NCBI GenBank assembly: GCA_900618795.1
Contig: UYJD01000005.1
Coordinates: forward strand, 1,096,522 to 1,160,521
DNA from: Cyanodermella asteris
Taxonomy: Eukaryota; Ascomycota; Lecanoromycetes; Ostropales; Stictidaceae
DNA: 64,000 bases
Reading direction: 5' to 3'
Shown piece by piece: positions 40,425 to 50,861 of this stretch (position 1 is its first letter; every line of letters starts with the position of its first letter). The position numbers and the translations under genes are program-made. Below the pieces are notes generated by a model. That model made no database searches, had not been told where the DNA came from, and saw only the letters and a program-made list of their open reading frames with translations.

Positions 40425-40900
40425 TGTGCCGGTTCATCCTGGCCGGATTTGAGAGGCTGGACGTTACTCGTGTGGCTCGACGGCCATGTAACGAAGGCCG
40501 TCGCCCTCGGTATCTGAAATTGACTGCAAGGATGAACATGGACCCGGTGGCCGCCATCGAGTAGGCAGGCCGCTTCTTCTAGATCAGACTCCGCTACCAA
40601 AGCATATCGCTGATACAAGCCTCGTCTGCGCGCTGCATTCGTGTGTGCGCTGGATTGGAGGTCGCATTTAGACCTTCTCTGCGGCCCAGGTTACTTGACT
40701 TCTATCGCACCGTCCCAACACGATTGTGTTAACACACGATCCGAGTCCAGGCTTATCCAGCTCTCATGCGAGAAGTGGTCAGCTGCTGAGATTAAGACCA
40801 CAAGTTGCACCTCCCTGTATTCTTGATCCGTGCCCGCGACTCTCTGGTAATATATATATACAAGGGACCCACAACCAACGACGATTACAACAAGATCGGC
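40425..40900. other. Intergenic, no gene seen
   Basis: About 480 bp after the esterase, leading into the aspartic protease fragment. A TATATATATA run lies near 40,851. Confidence 0.45.
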
Positions 40901-41258
40901 AACATGGCCTTCAACTTCGACTGCGGGACTACGTACGTTGTCGCCAGCAAAGCCATTGTGGAGTCATTCTACAAAAGGCGTCTTCCACAAGCTCCGCGAT
41001 GACTCGGGCGCCAAAGTTCCTTGCAATACGCAGCTTCCGGACTTGACCTTCAATTTCGAGAATAACAAAACACTGACCGTTTTAGGAAAACAGCTGATGA
41101 ACTTCAGCAAGTGGGCGGCAGGCGAGCCATGCTACAAGCAACCTCCTTTTCAAGCAGGCTCTGATGATATGGGATTTGTCGGAAACGCTGGTTGGGTCGA
41201 GCGCTTTGTGAGCATGAATCTGATGGATGAGACGATCTCGTGGGCTGATACAATCTGA
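40901..41258 (+). pseudogene. Truncated, frameshifted copy of the aspartic protease
   Basis: A fragment matching the C-terminal half of the aspartic protease that starts 1.1 kb downstream. The second active-site region reads FNFDCGTTYVVAS where the intact gene has VFDTGSNFITLPE, so DTG has become DCG. Then come VPCNTQLPDLTFNFE (intact: VPCAAQLPDLTFTFE) and the shared ending MDETISWAD. The N-terminal half, with the first catalytic Asp, is missing. A one-base frame change lies near 40,973, after ESFYK. This is a dead tandem duplicate, old enough for about half the residues to differ. An active enzyme is impossible without the first half. Confidence 0.75.
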
Positions 41259-42331
41259 GGCTGAGCCGGAATGTATGGAGTCGTAGGTGCGGAGCTGGCC
41301 TTCGAATTTCCAAGGTGTATATCACGAAATGTAACCACGACATAGTACAGTCACTGTTCATCATCAGTTTTGACGCAGGACTCAAGGTCTTCGATGGTCC
41401 GTTTGGTGGTACGACTTTGCGAAGAACGGCAGCTCCTTTGACCACCAATGGTCGCCAATGGTGTACTCAGCAACTTTGTAGCATTTAAAATCCAGACGGT
41501 CTTGACTAACAGCTTTCATAGCTGGGGTAGAAAGCCATGGTGAGATTCAGCAAGGCTCGCAAGACATAAGAACCTAAAATGCAGGTCCAAAGCTTTGCGG
41601 CTTGGGTGACAAAACATCGGCGAGATCAGATCACGTGACTTTGCCGCCCACTTCGACGAAGCTTCAACGGCCAACAGCAGTCTGCCAAAGTATTTACACG
41701 AGCACTCACACCTTACTTTTAGCTGAACAGGTAAATGAAAGCTCGCTCGAGCGGCTGAGTCGGACTTTGCGCTGCTGCTGCAGCCACACTTCCCGCCAGG
41801 ATGTGTACAAAGATAGAGCCACATTCCGCGCTCGCGGCCACCCGGCCGACCACCTGGTCTCCATGCTGGCCACGGTTCTGCCTTTGATTCTTGCACGTCT
41901 CCAGCTACGCGACCATGTCTCGGTGCTGTGCCTTCTTTGTGAGCCCGGTTGGCTATACGCGCGTCCCGAACGGGCACAAGGCGTTCCACTACGCTGGCAG
42001 ATGCCGGCGACCCAGCCCCAATGATTCAGATGTTCGAGCACTGTCTGTTCTCTTTCGCGGTCTTTCCGCCAATGGACGAGATGAGCCTGTGCTATTCTCG
42101 TTCACGAGGAATCACGTGTCCAGCTGAACTTGTTTACTGTACGTTTGCAAGAGTTGTGCCCAAGCAGGCGCATCTCAACAATCGAGGTATAACTAGGCGC
42201 ATCTGCTCTGGTTTCTGGGTATCTACACCAATTTTCAAGCAGCATTGCTCAAGCGACTCTACTCTTACTGCAATCCGTTCCAATTTCAATCTAGTTTATC
42301 CAGCCTTGCGCCTCATCGCTCCTCTGCCAAT
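41259..42331. other. Intergenic between dead and live protease
   Basis: About 1.07 kb. Frames at 41,602-42,371 overlap one another and show no domain. It includes a TCACGTGA E-box at 41,632 and another CACGTG at about 42,111, whose use is unknown. Confidence 0.45.
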
Positions 42332-43532
42332 ATGCGACCCACCGTTCTTTCTTCCCTTTATTTGTACTTGACTTCCGTCACTGGGCTGGCCATCCATCGA
42401 GCCGATGATCTATTTCCCCGCTCGTTGTCTCTGAGCAATCGGCAAGCAACAATCGAGAGCAGGGATGGCGGGTCATTTGGACATGTGAACGCTTCGCAAG
42501 GACTTTTCCTGATAGATGCAACTGTCGGGTCATCTCTGGTGACATCCATACTCGACACGGGCTCTAGCGACTGGTAAGCTTCCGGTCTCGTGCCAGTCCG
42601 AAAGCCGAAGGAGGCATTACTGACATGGTCATAGTTGGTTTATCAGCTCCACCTCGACGTGCAACGGTAATGAATGCAGCCTGGGCTACGGTGCATACGA
42701 CCCAGCTTCCGACAAGCAGCAACAAGGAGTATCTATGGATACTACATATTCCGACGGGACCAAGATCCAGGGAGACGCCTATTATGACAAACTTTGCGTT
42801 GGTGCAGCTTGTACCACCATGGACCTCGCTTCAGTAAAACAGGCAGTCATTGATCAAAGTTCCGGCGGCTTGATTGGTTTGGGCAAGTCGCCGAACAACA
42901 GGATGCACAGCAACGATCCGGACAAGAAGGTTTTATTCATGGATGCACTTCACACAGGCGGCGTCGATCCAGTGATGGCACTGAAGATGGGCCCGGTCAG
43001 TGATGGTAGCGGCGAAGGTTACGTTGGCTTCGGCAGTGGAATAAACCCGGGCAACTACAAAGGACCGCTGCAATCGGTCAGCACCAAGGGGACAGCATCT
43101 GCATGGGCAGCTGACGCCGACGTCTCCACGTCAGGGTCTGACAGCAAGTCCTTGGGCAGAGCATCATCGATCGTCTTCGATACTGGCTCCAACTTCATAA
43201 CCCTCCCCGAGGCGATGCTCAAGGACTACTTTGCCAACGTTGCCGGAGCACAAGAAACACATTCGGGGGCTCAGGCTTTTTGGTCGGTCCCTTGTGCTGC
43301 CCAGCTGCCGGATCTGACTTTCACATTCGAGGGCAATCAAGCGCTCACCGTCAAGGGGGAGCAGCTATTACACTATGCCGAAAGCAGAACAACGGACGGC
43401 GCCTGTGTCAGGACACCGCTGTTGTTGGGCGGTGACTTCCCCGTGCTGGGCAATGTGGCCCTCGCGGATCGATTCACCATCTGGAATATGATTGACGAGA
43501 CGATATCATGGGCGGATAATGCTGACGAGTGA
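42332..43532 (+). CDS. Secreted pepsin-like aspartic protease (A1 family)
   Basis: Two exons, 42332-42573 and 42635-43532 (intron GTAAGC...CATAG, 61 nt with an ACTGAC branch site), giving 379 residues. There is a signal peptide (MRPTVLSSLYLYLTSVTGLA), the first catalytic motif DTGSSDCWF spanning the splice junction, and the second FDTGSNFITLPE. Cys pairs sit in the places usual for A1 proteases (STSTCNGNEC; CVGAACTTMD). The pro-segment is short. It is secreted and would cut proteins at acidic pH outside the cell. A dead copy lies upstream, so the gene once stood in tandem. Confidence 0.92.
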
Positions 43533-44454
43533 GCGACTTTGAGGTTTCTATGCCACGCTTGATTTTATGTACAGTTTGTAATGAATGATAATTTCGCTTC
43601 GCCACCTCGATTCGACGATGGTACGACGTATCATCAGCTTTGTTCTGCTCACGTATGTCCTACGCTGCTCTACCGATGCCCTGTTTGTCCACGATCTGTG
43701 AAAAGGCAATGGTCCACTGTGACCAGAGTGAGATCACCTTGCGCTGGATGAGCCGACAGTCAAGATTGATTGCACTTTCCACCTGTCGAGAAGCGAACGA
43801 GAAGTTACAAATCAGCGAGATTTTGTAGCTGCCACGCGACCATGCCTAATGTTCAGTGCGAATGGGGAAGTTCGTCACGACATAGTCTAAAAGGGACCAC
43901 ACAACAAAAAAGGTATGGCAAGAAGTTGCATTTTTGAGCACGCTGCGTGAACCACATGAGAGAACGAATTCAGTTGGGCTTGGCTCTTACATTTTATGAC
44001 AGGAGAATTTATTACAGCGTGTCTATGATGGTCTCTCAACATCGGTTGTCATCTCGAGCCAACTGTTTCTGGGCGCTTGCCTGGCTCCGCTCCTGGGTGT
44101 ACAAGACCCAAGCAACGGCGCCAGCTCGCCCCTGGCTACCCATGTCCTCGCCTTGTCAATGTGCCAGATCTCGCCTTCGGCTTCACAAATAACGGACAGT
44201 CATAGACTCCCTTGTGTCACCAACCAGCCCAATCGTGGCTGATGTTGCTCCCTTCTTCCTTCCACATCACCATAGACGACCCTATAACTCGGTTCTCCTT
44301 TTTAGCAATCGTATTTCAACTCCAAACTCCCCACACAGCTTATGAGTTGACTTCTTTTCTCTCCGATCCCAAAATTGAGCCGGCAGGCCGGTTTTTCCGC
44401 TTTAGCGATAGAGCTCCGGGACCTATCGCTGCGTTGCACGACTTGACGTCTGTT
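43533..44454. other. Intergenic; holds flank copy 1 of a duplicated block
   Basis: 920 bp. The segment 44,181-44,228 recurs at 47,837-47,883 (listed as repeats). Nothing else coding. Confidence 0.5.
44181..44228 (+). repeat. 3' flank of tandem duplication, copy 1
   Basis: CTTCACAAAT followed by a shared core AGACTCCCTTGTGTCACCA matches 47,837-47,883 with few differences. It ends 227 bp from the stop of the first family member (44,455). Confidence 0.75.
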
Positions 44455-47088
44455 TTACCACCCATCAAACAGTATCACGTTAGCTTGACACAGGCACTTC
44501 TCAGGCAGAAAACCCCGATCTCCGAGCGTGTGCTGAATCTCGACTGCCTCCATACCAAGCTTGTTCTCTCCAGCATAGCGCCGCTCGAACAAAGCTGGAG
44601 AGATGCCAAGACGAACTCGATGCTCGGAAGCTGGTATTGTCGGCGCATGATTACTCTCGTGCAGCTGCCTGTCGCCCTCCATTGTGGCAGGCTGAAATGG
44701 AGCACCGGTCGGTGCCACCCATCGAAACTCGTACTTTGAACTGTATCGCTCCAGGTTGCACTTGAAGATGATTGCCTTCTCCCATGCCCTTATCATGGCC
44801 TGTCGATCAAGCTGGTGTCCTAGCTGCGTCTCGCCGCCGGATCTTGTGATGAGCAGCATCGCCTTCTCGAATGACCCGTAGAGCTTTCTGGCGAGTTTCG
44901 CAACTGCATCCTTGAATTCCTTCTTTTCCATGCATTTCTTGCGGTAGCGTCGCCATTGCTCATGTGCGAGGGCGCCGTCGGCTTCTTCGCCGTCGTCGTT
45001 GATGCTTGCGAAGTATCCCAGCCACTCTTTGGAGGCCACAGGAATGCCGAGATCGCTCCCCAGTTCTTTGCTCCAAATGTGTTCATACATGAAAGCAGAT
45101 ACAAGCGCTTCTCCCAAATGAGACCCTTGCAAATCTGTGCTGTGCAATCTGTCATCTGACATGACGTTATCGCAATTTATGGCGTTGAGCAATCGGACTG
45201 CAGCTGTTCGCTCAACAGACTCGGTCAAAATTTCCAGAGCTCTGGGCATCTGGTATTCAAGATCTCGGACGGTTGGTATCGAGAAGTGCTTGATTACTTC
45301 AGATGACCACTTGTCAAAGATTGTGGTGCAGCAAGAGCTCACAGTTTCCAGGACATCATGGTAATCACGCATCACTCCCTTGCTAGTGCTGTCGTAGTTG
45401 CCGTCGATTCGATCCAGTTGCGTTATCGAGTTGGAGGTATATGGAAGTCTCCACCAGATATCATCAGGACGCGACTCTCGGGTTGGCTCTGAGCTTCCTG
45501 CGACTGGAGTTTCAAACGAGCTGCTCGGCGGAGTCGGGTGGTCTGCTGTACCAGTGACCATTCGTTTGATAGCAGTGATCCACGAGGGCCGTTGTGCTGA
45601 GCTTCTTCCGGCCGGAGCCCCGAGCTTTGGTGGTTGCGTTTCTGCTGCAAAAGGTGCAAATGGTGATGGCTGGGTCTGTTCTCGGGTTTGTTGCTGCTCG
45701 GAGCTTCGTGCTGGAAAAGATGGGAATGGCGCTGACTGGATGTTAATGTTCGATCTTTGCCAGGGATTTTGTGCGGCAAAAGCTGCAAACGGTGACGGCT
45801 GTGATTGTTTCGAACCCGCGTGTCCTGTAGAGGTCGATGCCGCAAAAGGTTTGGATGTGAAAGCTTGAGTCTGTCCGCTGCCTGCCTGCAATTCAAGTAC
45901 CGGTGGCTCTGGGGGACAGGAACTGGATGGGTGCGTCTGCTTGGTACCTGCTCCATGGACATGATCAGTACCCTGAGCTGAGCTATGACTCGTCTCTTGC
46001 TGATGAGCTGGTGTTTCCTTGGGTTGAGTCTGTGGAAGGCGATCCTCCTGGGGCGACTTGTGTTCGCCCTGAGAAGTTTCCTGCAAAGCATCGACATTCA
46101 GGGCTCCAACTCTTCTGTTTGATCTGCGACGTTTCAGGTTCGAGGCTCCACTTCTATGGGTATTGATACCAGCGTCGATTGAAACTTCAGCTGTTCGTTT
46201 ACGAGACTGCGGTGAGCCAGGTCCCGGGATATTGGACAAGGCCTCTATCGTATCTTTTGGTACCTGGGTCTGCGTCACTCCATCTGCGATTGGGAGTGAG
46301 AGTGAGTTCTCGTAAGCTGGCTGCGTCATGTCGGATACAGTTCCATCTGCGTCATTCTCCATAATGCCGCCTTTGATCAGAGGGGGCACCACACCGTTGC
46401 TCAGATGCTTCGAATCTCGGGGCTTCATGTCGATATCCATGCTTGTGTCACGCGGGCTTGGCTTGTTTGATCCTCCATTGCTGCGTTGGCTGTTTCCCGT
46501 TGGCTCTTGCTGACTTTGTGGGTGGTCATTTTGAATGACGACAGACTTCAGGATGTAATCTTCAAGATTTGAAAGTAACTGTCGTGAGGGTGGAGTGAGT
46601 GCTGAGTAACCATCTCGATTTCCAGAAACATTGCCCAACGATGGCTTCTTTTTAGGAGGTTCATTGACCAACTCTTCCTCTTCCATATCTTGCTTGCGCT
46701 TCTGGCTGGAATTTGAATTTGAAGACGTTTGTGAGAGTTCACTTGTTTCACTCTGATTTGAGATATTTCCATGCTCCTGACCATCATTGAGGCTGCCTGA
46801 AGGACCAGATTGGTTGCCGCCTTCATGCTCGGAGCCAGATTTCTTCATGGCCTTGGTAATCATTCCTTTGGTGGTTGAGAGCGACCACGATGACTTGAAC
46901 TTGAAATTAAAAGCTTCAGTGATGTCTTCTATCGACATCTGTTTCCTATGACAACGGATTAAGAAAGATTCCTTTTCTGTGAGGTCTTTCACTTTCGGGG
47001 GCGATGCAGCAGGAGCATGTGGGTCGTCAGCGGCTGTTTGAGATCCTGTTCGAGCCCCACGGGCAGTTGAGCTTGTGACTTTGCCCAT
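44455..47088 (-). CDS. Large unrecognised protein, tandem family member 1 (intact)
   Basis: 877 residues, one exon, function unknown. The N-terminal 70 residues look like a small helical DNA-binding-type domain (LTEKESFLIRCHRKQMSIED...WSLSTTKGMITKAMKK). A long low-complexity middle follows, with a basic nuclear-signal-like stretch SQKRKQDMEEEE...PPKKKPSL and Gln/Ser/Pro-rich repeats such as PSPFAPFAAE. The C-terminal 320 residues form a helical domain (RDYHDVLETV, KCNLERYSSKYEFRW, HRVRLGISPALFERRYA, GMEAVEIQ, FLPEKCL). The second copy at 48.1-50.2 kb shares all three parts, so these define the family. A nuclear role is inferred from the layout only. Stop is TAA. Confidence 0.7.
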   Translation of the reverse strand: MGKVTSSTARGARTGSQTAADDPHAPAASPPKVKDLTEKESFLIRCHRKQMSIEDITEAFNFKFKSSWSLSTTKGMITKAMKKSGSEHEGGNQSGPSGSLNDGQEHGNISNQSETSELSQTSSNSNSSQKRKQDMEEEELVNEPPKKKPSLGNVSGNRDGYSALTPPSRQLLSNLEDYILKSVVIQNDHPQSQQEPTGNSQRSNGGSNKPSPRDTSMDIDMKPRDSKHLSNGVVPPLIKGGIMENDADGTVSDMTQPAYENSLSLPIADGVTQTQVPKDTIEALSNIPGPGSPQSRKRTAEVSIDAGINTHRSGASNLKRRRSNRRVGALNVDALQETSQGEHKSPQEDRLPQTQPKETPAHQQETSHSSAQGTDHVHGAGTKQTHPSSSCPPEPPVLELQAGSGQTQAFTSKPFAASTSTGHAGSKQSQPSPFAAFAAQNPWQRSNINIQSAPFPSFPARSSEQQQTREQTQPSPFAPFAAETQPPKLGAPAGRSSAQRPSWITAIKRMVTGTADHPTPPSSSFETPVAGSSEPTRESRPDDIWWRLPYTSNSITQLDRIDGNYDSTSKGVMRDYHDVLETVSSCCTTIFDKWSSEVIKHFSIPTVRDLEYQMPRALEILTESVERTAAVRLLNAINCDNVMSDDRLHSTDLQGSHLGEALVSAFMYEHIWSKELGSDLGIPVASKEWLGYFASINDDGEEADGALAHEQWRRYRKKCMEKKEFKDAVAKLARKLYGSFEKAMLLITRSGGETQLGHQLDRQAMIRAWEKAIIFKCNLERYSSKYEFRWVAPTGAPFQPATMEGDRQLHESNHAPTIPASEHRVRLGISPALFERRYAGENKLGMEAVEIQHTLGDRGFLPEKCLCQANVILFDGW

Positions 47089-47759
47089 AATTCTATTTGA
47101 GGTCGGCTCAGTTGAAGTCGAATCCTACGGTGACCTTTGCCAAATTATCAGCCAGAAAGGGGAGTTACGCATTAGGTGTTGTGCGTGATCGTTGCAAAGA
47201 ATGGTAGTTGTGTTGAGAAAAGGTTTGCAGCTCCCGGTCAGGTCGAAATATTTGACGAGCGTCAAACAAAGGAAGATCGCTGGCATTGCGTCTTAGTCAG
47301 ATAAAGGACATGGTGCGACTGGATGAATGTGCGATTCGTGAGTCAAGAAGCTGCTGATTCACTGATGGTGAAGCTCTAATGCTCTGCTACTCTTTGTGCT
47401 TCAACGGCAGATGTGTGTTTATCACACGTGTGAATCCAATCGAGTTTGCAAAAGCGTCTTTAAAAGCTTGCACGTGATCGAAGAGTGAATGAGACAGACA
47501 CAGCCACAGCGCCGGCTGAGAAGTTGTGAATGAAGCTTGCAAGCAGGCTGGGACCTGGATGCTTCACAGTGAACGAATGCCCGTGAGTGATAAGGGCAAG
47601 CCGCTTGCCCACAATCTAAAAACAGAGAGCCTCCTTGGATAGGAATTGAATCAACACCTAGCCAGACACTTAATTCGACACTTAATTCGATACTCAGGTG
47701 CATGCCAGTTGAGTATTTGCTACGCATTTGACTGATATGAACGGAACACCGGCGGCGAA

Positions 47760-47830
47760 CTCTTTCCTCCCGCCTTGACCGCGGGACCTTCTGATCGCAG
47801 ACGAGGTGCGAGGTCAAACCCCAGTATCGC
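47760..47830 (-). pseudogene. Decayed tRNA-Trp-like sequence
   Basis: On the minus strand, CGTCTG..GATCAGAAGGTC matches the anticodon-arm edge of eukaryotic tRNA-Trp (GTCTGACTCCAGATCAGAAGGT) with the CCA anticodon region lost. It is followed by CCCGC-GGTCAAG-GCGGG, a 5-bp T-stem with a 7-base loop. The D-arm side (GGGGTTTGACCTCGCACC) is poor. This is a tRNA fossil at best: no anticodon remains, so it cannot be a working tRNA. Comparison is from memory, not a search. Confidence 0.35.
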
Positions 47831-47836
47831 TCCTAG

Positions 47837-47883
47837 CTTCACAAATCCGGAAAGTCGTAGACTCCCTTGTGTCACCAGCCAGC
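47837..47883 (+). repeat. 3' flank of tandem duplication, copy 2
   Basis: Partner of 44,181-44,228. It also ends 227 bp from the end of its gene copy (48,110), so flank and gene were duplicated together. Confidence 0.75.
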
Positions 47884-48109
47884 GTGTCCTAGGCTTGACC
47901 TAATCCCGGTCGCCTCTCAGATCCTCTGTTCATTCGCCCACAGCCAAAAACCCGCAGTACTATTGAAACGTCAAAACCAACTTTCAAGCCACCCCCAAGC
48001 GATTGTTAATCCGCAACGACAGCGAGCTGTCCGACTCTGTACTGCCACTCTTCATGTATCATGCGATGTCGTGCGATGTTGGGCGGATAGCAAACGTGCC
48101 TTGATGAGC

Positions 48110-50196
48110 TCAGTCCGATTCCTTCTTGACGGGACCATCCCAGGTAAGTACGGTGGCCGGCACCAAGCACTTCTCGGGATGGAAACCCTCAGCTCCATAG
48201 GTCGTCTCAATCTCCATAGCCTCCATGCCGACCTCGGAGCCCTTCGCATAGCGGTGCTCAATAGCCCAGCGGTCAAGCCTAAACGAACCCTCTGGTCCTT
48301 GGCCGGGACGGTCGCATGGGGACTCTTTGCCCTGAGAGTTAATTCGGCCTCCATCGTGGTAGATTCGTAAGGGGCGTTTATCGGTTCCCAGTGAAAACTG
48401 TACTTGGAGCTATACAGCTCTAGCTTGCACTTGAATAAAATAGCCCTCTCGAAGGTTTTAAGGAGCTTCTCACGTTCGACGTCAGTTCCGAGTTGTTGCT
48501 TGTCGGCGCCACTGCAAGCGTGTCTGCAGATCACGAGCATGTCCTTCTCAAACTTCTCGAAAAGACCCATTGCGAAGGACTCAACTTTGTCCTTGAAGGC
48601 GTCTTTTTTGGTATAGTTCTTGCGGGTAGCACGCCACTTCCAATGCTCCACTCTGCTCTCGTGTTCACTTTCACATGCCGTGGTCTGCATAAAGGCCATC
48701 ACATCATCCGCCGGCTCAGGTACTCCCAGACATGGCCCCAACTTCTTCGTCCAGAGATTCTCAAACAGGTACGCAGAGCATACTGAGTAGGCCAAATCGG
48801 AGCCGTCGATTTTCGACTCGCCAAGTTGCTTGCTTGGATCGACGTTCTTGTTGTCCAAAGCCTTGCGCAAGACCGATTGTATGTAATCTCCAGCTTGTCC
48901 AGTCATAATCTCTAATGGGCCTAGCATCCTGTGGTCGATATCACGAGCTATCGCGATGGCGTATTTTTCGACGTCTTCGGGGACCGAGTCACTAAAGACG
49001 TCTTGGATAGTATATTTGAGGCCTTCAACAACCTCTTGATAGTCTTTGGTGACATCTTCAGACAAACGATCGAATTCTCACATGATATCATACGACTTGT
49101 GCTCAATGAGTGATGTGTAGGGAAGCCTGGACATGCGTATTTCGTGCCAAGTCATTGGACGCGCAGCAGGATTTGTTGCACTCGCAGTATTCGAGGTTTC
49201 GACGGGACCATTGCTGTCTGCTTCGAGGTTGTGACTCTCTGACACAGCTGTTAGTATTGCTCAGCATCATTCAAGGTGGTCGAAAGGGTAGGGCTTACCG
49301 GTGGGTGCATTCATACTCGCTGGCTCCGCGATCTGCGAAGGCTCTTTTAGCAACGAGGTTTCCTGTGGCAGGGTATTGGATGATTCAGGTTGCTGGATAA
49401 CCGAATGGTAGGCGTGATCGACAGCTCGTGCCTCTCCATTGTCGGCCTTCTGCTGTTTTGATGGCCGATGATCGGTCTGGCTCTCGACGCCAGCGGTCGG
49501 CTCAGGCGACTTGCGCTTCAGGGAGCTCGAGCTGTCCAATGTTGACGTCTTGGTTGCTGGCGTCTGCAACGGCGGGATTTTTTGTGGCGCTGGTATTCGG
49601 AGGCTGTGGGAGGTCTGCGCGTCTCCGGCAGCCGTTCTTTGTGGCTTGGAAGCGTGCTGACCCTTTGCACCGTTGGGCATACTACTCGATCCTACTCCAC
49701 CAGCCTGTGCCATCTGTTCAGCCGTGCGCTTGCTCGTTGTCTGCTGTCGCTCCTTCTCCAACATGGGCTTCTTACTGCGTGGAGCTTGACCTAATTCAGC
49801 GTCAGCTGCATCGCGTTTCCGCTTCTGGCTGCTGTCTGAGCTGGTATCACTTTGTGTTTTCCGAGCTGCCTTTGCTTTGGTGGCATCTCTGCTGGCTGAG
49901 CTGGCGGATCCTTGGAGGTTCCTGGCTGTCTCATGCTTGGCAGCGACCTTTTTCAAAACACGCGTGATGGCCCCTTTGGTAGTTGGAACAGACCACACTA
50001 GGTCGAACCTCGCGTTGATCATGCCTGTGGTCTCTTCCACCGGCGTTCCGTCCTGATGGCTGCGAAGCAGAACGCGCTCAGGTTCGGAAAGACTTTCCAG
50101 CATCGTACCATCCGTACCAGGGAATGGAGGGATCTCTGATGCTGTTTGTGACCTTGTGCAAGATTCATGGGCGGTGGATGATTTGAGTCGAGCCAT
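48110..50196 (-). pseudogene. Tandem family member 2, probably broken
   Basis: Second copy of the unknown family. The N-terminal part (50196 down to 49308) has LSEPERVLLRSHQDGTPVEE...WSVPTTKGAITRVLKK and SQKRKRDAADAEL, matching member 1. An intron (complement 49247-49307, GTAAGC...TGTCAG) then leads into TWHEIRMSRLPYTS, after which TGA at 49078-49080 interrupts the frame. The same frame continues open (EFDRLSEDVTKDYQEVVE) to about 48,263, where one base is missing, and the matching ending (HRYAKGSEVGMEAMEIE...FHPEKCLVPA) is in the next frame to TGA at 48,110. Two lesions in an otherwise well kept copy suggest a young pseudogene, or one or two sequence errors. It is shorter than member 1 in the low-complexity middle. 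Confidence 0.65.
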
Positions 50197-50861
50197 GATG
50201 TGTTTTCGGTATGCGCTGCGAGTGGTGCAGGTGAGATATCAATGAGTGACACCGATGAATAGACGAGATATGAAATGTGATGCAGGTGTCCTTGATCTTG
50301 CGAGCAGCCGAGCGCTGGTGTAAGTCGAAGCAGTAACCTCAGAAGGGGCAAAGATCAACGGGTCGAGAAATGGAACAGTCTAAGCGAAGTGGGCTGGTTT
50401 TGGGTCAAAGGCGAACTGTGGCAGGTGTCGTGGAGAGCTTATGAAGAGAAAAGTGCGAGCACGTCAAGCTTATACTCTGGTCGATGCTTGGACCTGTTGC
50501 GTGCTTGAGCTGCTAACAATGAACCGATGCCTGCAACGGGAATCGATCTTTGAAGGTAGACTTTGACCTGCAGATGTGAAAGTGCTTATTCACCCCTGAA
50601 GTACAACAATGGCCAGGCCAGCAACAAACGTGACTGAGACTTGCTGCTGACAAACTATTTTGGCAGGCTGACGGCATTATGCTCTGGCAGCAACTGAGTG
50701 CTTGCCCGCCTGTGAAGCAAGTACTGCGCATTCGGGTTCAAGATACAGATCCCAGCCCCGAGTTGTCGTTACCTCCACAGCATCCAGTGTCCAGCGCTGA
50801 TCCTGTGGGCGATCACTTTCTTGACTGGTCCCTCACAGATCCAACGTCTTCCTCTCCTACG
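50197..50861. promoter_or_regulatory. Divergent region between family member 2 and the Hsp70-like gene
   Basis: 665 bp between two gene starts facing away from each other. No clear consensus site. The Hsp70-like frame is open from ATG 50679, so its leader overlaps the right part. Confidence 0.45.

Larger units (their letters stand above)
47089..48109. other. Intergenic between the two family members
   Basis: About 1 kb holding the promoter of member 1, a 12-bp tandem word (ACACTTAATTCG twice, about 47,664-47,690), a decayed tRNA-like sequence and flank copy 2. Confidence 0.5.

Noticed and set aside
41602-42371. Possible RTA1-like membrane protein remnant
   Set aside because: The resemblance to RTA1-type words was too weak and no frame was coherent over more than about 40 residues.
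48052-49065. Independent gene covering the C-terminal domain of family member 2
   Set aside because: It is the in-frame continuation of the copy after the internal TGA, not a separate gene.
49020-49080. Intron hiding the TGA of family member 2
   Set aside because: The GTGAGA donor exists, but every phase-compatible acceptor would delete sequence that aligns with member 1.
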